NCBI RefSeq assembly: GCF_000224145.3
Contig: NC_020175.2
Coordinates: forward strand, 1,771,231-1,835,230
From: Ciona intestinalis
Taxonomy: Eukaryota; Chordata; Ascidiacea; Phlebobranchia; Cionidae
Direction: 5' to 3'
Length of the DNA stretch: 64,000 bases
The position numbers were made by a program, and so were the translations under genes. The notes below the pieces were generated by a model. The model saw only the letters and a list, made by a program, of their open reading frames with translations, was not told the DNA's origin and searched no databases. This document shows, piece after piece, positions 60,262-64,000 of this stretch. Numbering within the stretch: the stretch's first letter is position 1; each line of letters opens with the position of its first letter.

Positions 60262-61608
60262 CTACAACAAGCTTTATCCAATTTGTTTATATTACGATCC
60301 ACTGACAAATGAAGCAACTAGTAAACAGATTACTAAATACATTGCTTTGAATTATCTCGATCTAATTTCTCGGTCCGTTTGTTGGGTAATGAACGTGATA
60401 CGGCGTTTAGACGATAATGTTTATATACTAGTTATGATAATCAATGATGTATATACTATATATACCACACGGGAATTGCAACATCCTTTATCAAACACAA
60501 ACAACAACAAATATAAAACTCCAATAAGGAACGAGTAGTTACCGGTATACGTTGTCTGTTACAATCTTAAACGAATCTTTCGCGCTTGCGTACTGCAAAA
60601 CATCAAATGCCTATTTAAGTTTATATCCTGTACATAAGCCATACAGACATGACTGTCTGGTAATTATAATGATTGTCTATTAGGTGTACGCATGCACCAC
60701 TACAGTGTGTCAGGTTAAGTATTTACGGTGGCTGCTTTTAGCTTTCCGCTGATGTACCAGTGGTTGCGTTTACGTAATTGTGACGTTTCAAAACACGCGT
60801 CTATTGATGTCGTTTACGCTTAATTTCATGGAAATTTCTGCTGCTATTAGTTCGCAGCGCTACGTCACATTCTGCGTATATGTATGTAGGTACAAATTTA
60901 GCGAACTTCTTGAGTTATGTCGATGCTATTCGCAAAGTGTAAGTAGTTATTTAGCTCTTGGAATAAGGAAAAATGCAAATACTAGTAGACGACGGCGTGC
61001 GCTATTCTCATTTACTAAACCCAGTTATAGTTAAATATAGTAGCGTATATGGTGGCCGAGCTAAGTAAACTGGTATAGTATTATTCACAGACTATGTAGG
61101 CTGAACTAGTCATCAATATGATTACATTGTTTCCTGTTTGATGTTGTGTTGAGTTGGCTACAGTTATTTTGCCCCTGTGTGAGCGCTTACGGTAGAAGCA
61201 TCTTTATAATTAGGTGGTTTGATTTGTGTTAATATGTACAACGCATATGGACAGTATGTATATGCAGCGAGTTATAATGTTTCACGTTTTGCGGTTGAAC
61301 CGTGTGGAAATGCTTTGTATAAGTGACACAACCGAACATGTGGTTTTGTTATTCTACGATGAGTAGTTGTTTAGTTTGAGCAAGCCGTGAATACTGGACA
61401 TTAGGGAGATCAGCTGTTATGTTGTGAGACTGTAAAGTGTAGAGCTAAGGCAGAACTTTAAAGTTCCACCGTTTATACATACAATAACAAATACACCAGT
61501 CAAGGTTACAGTCAGTACCTGTTAAAATATATATAGTCTTTTATTAAAATTGGTTCTTGGTTATAGTGTAAATAGAACAACTGGTGCGTATAACGATAAC
61601 GCTGAGAT
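60262..61608. other. Intergenic between FOG and PDPK1-like genes
   Basis: Comprises the FOG 3' UTR and PDPK1-like promoter. From 60690 on it is richer in G and in TGTG/GTTG runs. No repeat, gene or clear core promoter recognised. Confidence 0.4.
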
Positions 61609-63749
61609 ATGGAAAAGTTTACTTCTGTTCCGAATAAAAAGGGACCGGACGATTTTATGGTTGCCAAGTTGCTTGGCGAAGACGAAGAGTCCACGGTAAG
61701 TTTGCGGGAGTCTGTTTTTGTAACAAAAGTTGCGTCACTTGACTTACACCAGTGTGATTTGATTTAGTTTTCTCATATTCTAGTAAAAAAACACTTGTTT
61801 CAGGTGGTTCTGGCGCAAGACGTGTCTTCTGGCAAATACTACGCAAGTGGGTTAACTAATTGTGTGCAAATATCTATCAGTATAAATGTAAATTGCTATT
61901 TGACTATATTCTCAGTTAAAATTTTGGATCAAGAGAAACTATCACAAGAAGATAAATTGAGTCAAGTGAAAAAGGAACAACACGTGATAAGTCGTCTTGA
62001 ACATCCCTTTTTCGTGAAATTACATTATACATTTGAGGACGAAAAGAGATTATGTATCCTTTTTCACAAAACAAATTTATATTTAATGTAGAACCAACAG
62101 TGTATTTTAATTAAGATTTATCTAAATTAGTTTTATGTTCCAAAGATTAGGGGTAAGCTAGGACACTTAAGCGCATATTGCCCAATATTTAAAAAATCAA
62201 AACGTAAAACGGTTTTAGGTGGTTCAATGAATACCTTTATTAAAAGAACTGAAAAAGTATATTAAACACACATTATTTAGTTTTATTTAGGGGTAAGATG
62301 GGAGAAGTATTGAAAGATTTTATAATTGGTATTCTGCAACTTGTAGTAACCAACCTAAATTTAACCGGCTGTGCTAGCTTTTTTACCAAATAAAATTAAT
62401 TTAAACATGTTTAAATCTGTTTTAATGGGACCCCCACCTGTGTTCTCATGTATACATGTCTCAGTTTTCTGACAAAACTAAAACTAATTTTATCGGAAAA
62501 AATCACTGTGAACGAAATATTTCAGCAAACATTTTTATTAAACTATATATGATGCTCGATTGATGATTCAAACTCACGAACTAAATTTCGCAGTTTTGAC
62601 CTAATTCAGCAAGCATTCAAAATTACGAACTTGTCACCCATTAGAATATCAACTCTTTTTATTTAACATCGATTTTTAATGGTTAAAACAGCAATAATCG
62701 GCTTTGGCGATCTTCACTACTCTTAAATAAGTCTGTTTCGGCGGTTTATCAACAAAAAACATTTTGGGCGGTTTATCACCAAATGGGGGCCAGTAAAAAT
62801 AAATAGATTTTTAATCATTTTTACATTTTACTCTACCCACCTATTATGGTTTGATTTTAGCCAACAGCATCAGGTATATATATGGAACACGGATATTAAA
62901 TATGCGAAAATAACTTATTGTTTTTTTTATGTTATAAAAAATGTTGTTTTTTTATATAATGTTTGAGACCTTATTCAGGGTTCACTCCAATTCTGAGAAA
63001 AGTTTGTACGTACATCATTTTTATAGAACGTTTCGATCCCTCTAATTTAAAGCTGCAAAACATCTTTTATCCTTAACGACTAACAAAACAGATTTTGTGC
63101 TAAGTTATGCTAAAAATGGTGAATTGCTATCTTACATAGAAGCAAATACTTACCTACCTCTTGAGTGTGCGAAGTTCTATTCTGCTGAAATAGTGTTGGC
63201 CTTGGAATACCTTTATGGTATGCACATTATTCACAGGTAAGTGCTGGTTTCTAAACTGTGTTTGATATAAATATAATGTGTTTGATGTAAAACCACAAAT
63301 GTTGTGTGTACAAACTATGCTTTTTAACTTCAAGATAATATTATGTTCATTCTATTGTTTAGGGATCTAAAACCAGAAAACATTTTACTAACTGACGACA
63401 TGCATATTCAAATTACTGATTTTGGGACAGCGAAGTTACCACCTGAAAACAGAACAAATTCAGGTATAATTTTTGACGAATATTAATAACAAGTCGGTCA
63501 ACACGTTAAGTTAAGCTTTAGAATTTTAGATGTTTAATTATGAACCTAAATTATATTTCAGTATGTTTTTTTAGCAACGAGTTTTTGTTTAAATTTTAAA
63601 ATCTGTATTTGTGTTATTGCGATATTACACTATTGTAAGTGGTTTGTAAATCAAATTAGGCATGTTGTTATAGAACGGACAACTTCTTTCGTGGGAACTG
63701 CCGAGTACGTACCACCAGAATTATTGACTACTAAGCGTTCTTGTGCCAG
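61609..63749 (+). CDS. PDPK1: PDPK1-like (3-phosphoinositide-dependent) protein kinase, 5' part
   Basis: AGC-family master kinase that phosphorylates the activation loop of AKT, S6K, SGK and PKC. Exons 61609-61695, 61804-61846, 61916-62053, 63092-63236, 63363-63463 and 63674-63749 join in phase; the gene continues past the right edge. Visible kinase features: YAIKIL with the ATP lysine, [34 protein letters not shown] (a PDPK1 hallmark), [25 protein letters not shown], and [17 protein letters not shown] with the activation-loop serine/threonine region. The glycine loop reads GEDEEST where human has GEGSFST. The start ATG gives a short N-terminus of about 16 residues before the kinase domain. 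C-lobe and PH domain lie outside the window. Confidence 0.9.
62142..62300 (+). mobile_element. MITE, type B core, partial
   Basis: In a PDPK1-like intron: TTAGGGGTAAGCTAGGACAC, 'catattgcccaatatttaaaa', ending where a type C end begins. Confidence 0.6.
62290..62560 (-). mobile_element. MITE, type C core, partial
   Basis: Minus-strand match to the right third of 36043-36660: GGGGTAAGATGGGAGAA, 'attctgcaacttgtag', 'accggctgtgctagc' and 'acaaaactaaaactaatttta'. Abuts the type B piece. Confidence 0.6.
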
Positions 63750-63846
63750 GTAATCAGTCTTGTGTGAAACAGGTTATACTCATACAAACGTAATAATAAA
63801 TTCATGTCGACACCCGATAACGCACAATGTCGTTTTTACTTGGTTT

Positions 63847-64000
63847 TATATGGTACGGTGGGGGAAGATGGGCCACTGTTTCATTCTATTTTCCAATCCA
63901 ATTTGATAGTAAACAAAAAAACATTCAAAGTATTATAAAACCACATTCTCATCACTCCGACAAACCGTTGGTAATTGTTTAAAACACAATCAGGATATTT
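63847..64000 (-). mobile_element. MITE, type A core, cut by the window edge
   Basis: Starts ATGGTACGGTGGGGGAAGA with 'atttgatagtaaacaaaaaaacattcaaag' and 'ccgttggtaattgtttaaaacac' in the order seen at 52996-53194. Confidence 0.8.

Noticed and set aside
1-64000. CRISPR arrays, rRNA and tRNA genes
   Set aside because: No spaced direct-repeat array; the only tRNA-like A/B boxes belong to SINE heads; no rRNA sequence recognised.

Overview
The window is intron-rich, AT-rich animal DNA. Gene content and repeats point to a solitary sea squirt of the Ciona type: compact genes with short introns, single-copy vertebrate-like orthologues (polycystin-1, BCL3, Friend of GATA, KDEL receptor, PDPK1), and dense short elements that resemble the Ciona SINE and MITE families I remember as Cics-1 and Cimi-1. 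No database search was possible; family names rest on motifs, domain order and remembered vertebrate proteins.

Layout: (1) 1-12975, minus strand: 5' part of a polycystin-1-like gene (signal peptide, LRRs, WSC, PKD, C-type lectin, Cys-rich segment, further ectodomain), running off the left edge; one intron holds a solo LTR. (2) 14312-24462, plus: a 21-exon BCL3-like nuclear IkB gene with six or seven ankyrin repeats and a very long C-terminal extension, head-to-head with (1). (3) 24930-26560: palindromic MITE copies, one split by a tRNA-derived SINE. (4) 27581-28694: intronless p24 cargo receptor of the TMED4/9 type, followed by a 50-N gap and a near-identical partial repeat that looks like an assembly artefact. 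(5) 28700-33150: repeats, including a TTA-flanked MITE, a 21-bp minisatellite and a 175-182 bp tandem array ending about 200 bp before (6). (6) 33152-35047, plus: intronless INTS10. (7) 38843-41719, plus: complete six-exon KDEL receptor. (8) 45777-52104, minus: secreted-then-membrane protein with CAP, ShKT-like and EGF modules, one transmembrane helix and a tyrosine-bearing tail. (9) 56560-60261, plus: FOG/ZFPM-type zinc-finger gene opening with the NuRD-recruiting MSRRKQ motif. (10) 61609 to the right edge, plus: PDPK1-like kinase, 5' part.

The genes do not form one pathway. Two encode ER-Golgi machinery (p24, KDEL receptor), and each has a perfect UPRE-type CCACGTCA box upstream. Three are transcriptional regulators or complexes (BCL3-like, INTS10, FOG); two are cell-surface proteins (polycystin-1, CAP/EGF receptor); one is a growth-signalling kinase. 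Most remaining sequence is a terminal-repeat MITE group sharing GGGGGAAGATGGGACAC-like ends but with three different internal cores. The most unusual items are the CAP/ShKT/EGF transmembrane protein, the enlarged BCL3-like protein with duplicated motifs and a CtBP-like PLNLS site, and the altered glycine loop of the PDPK1 homologue.
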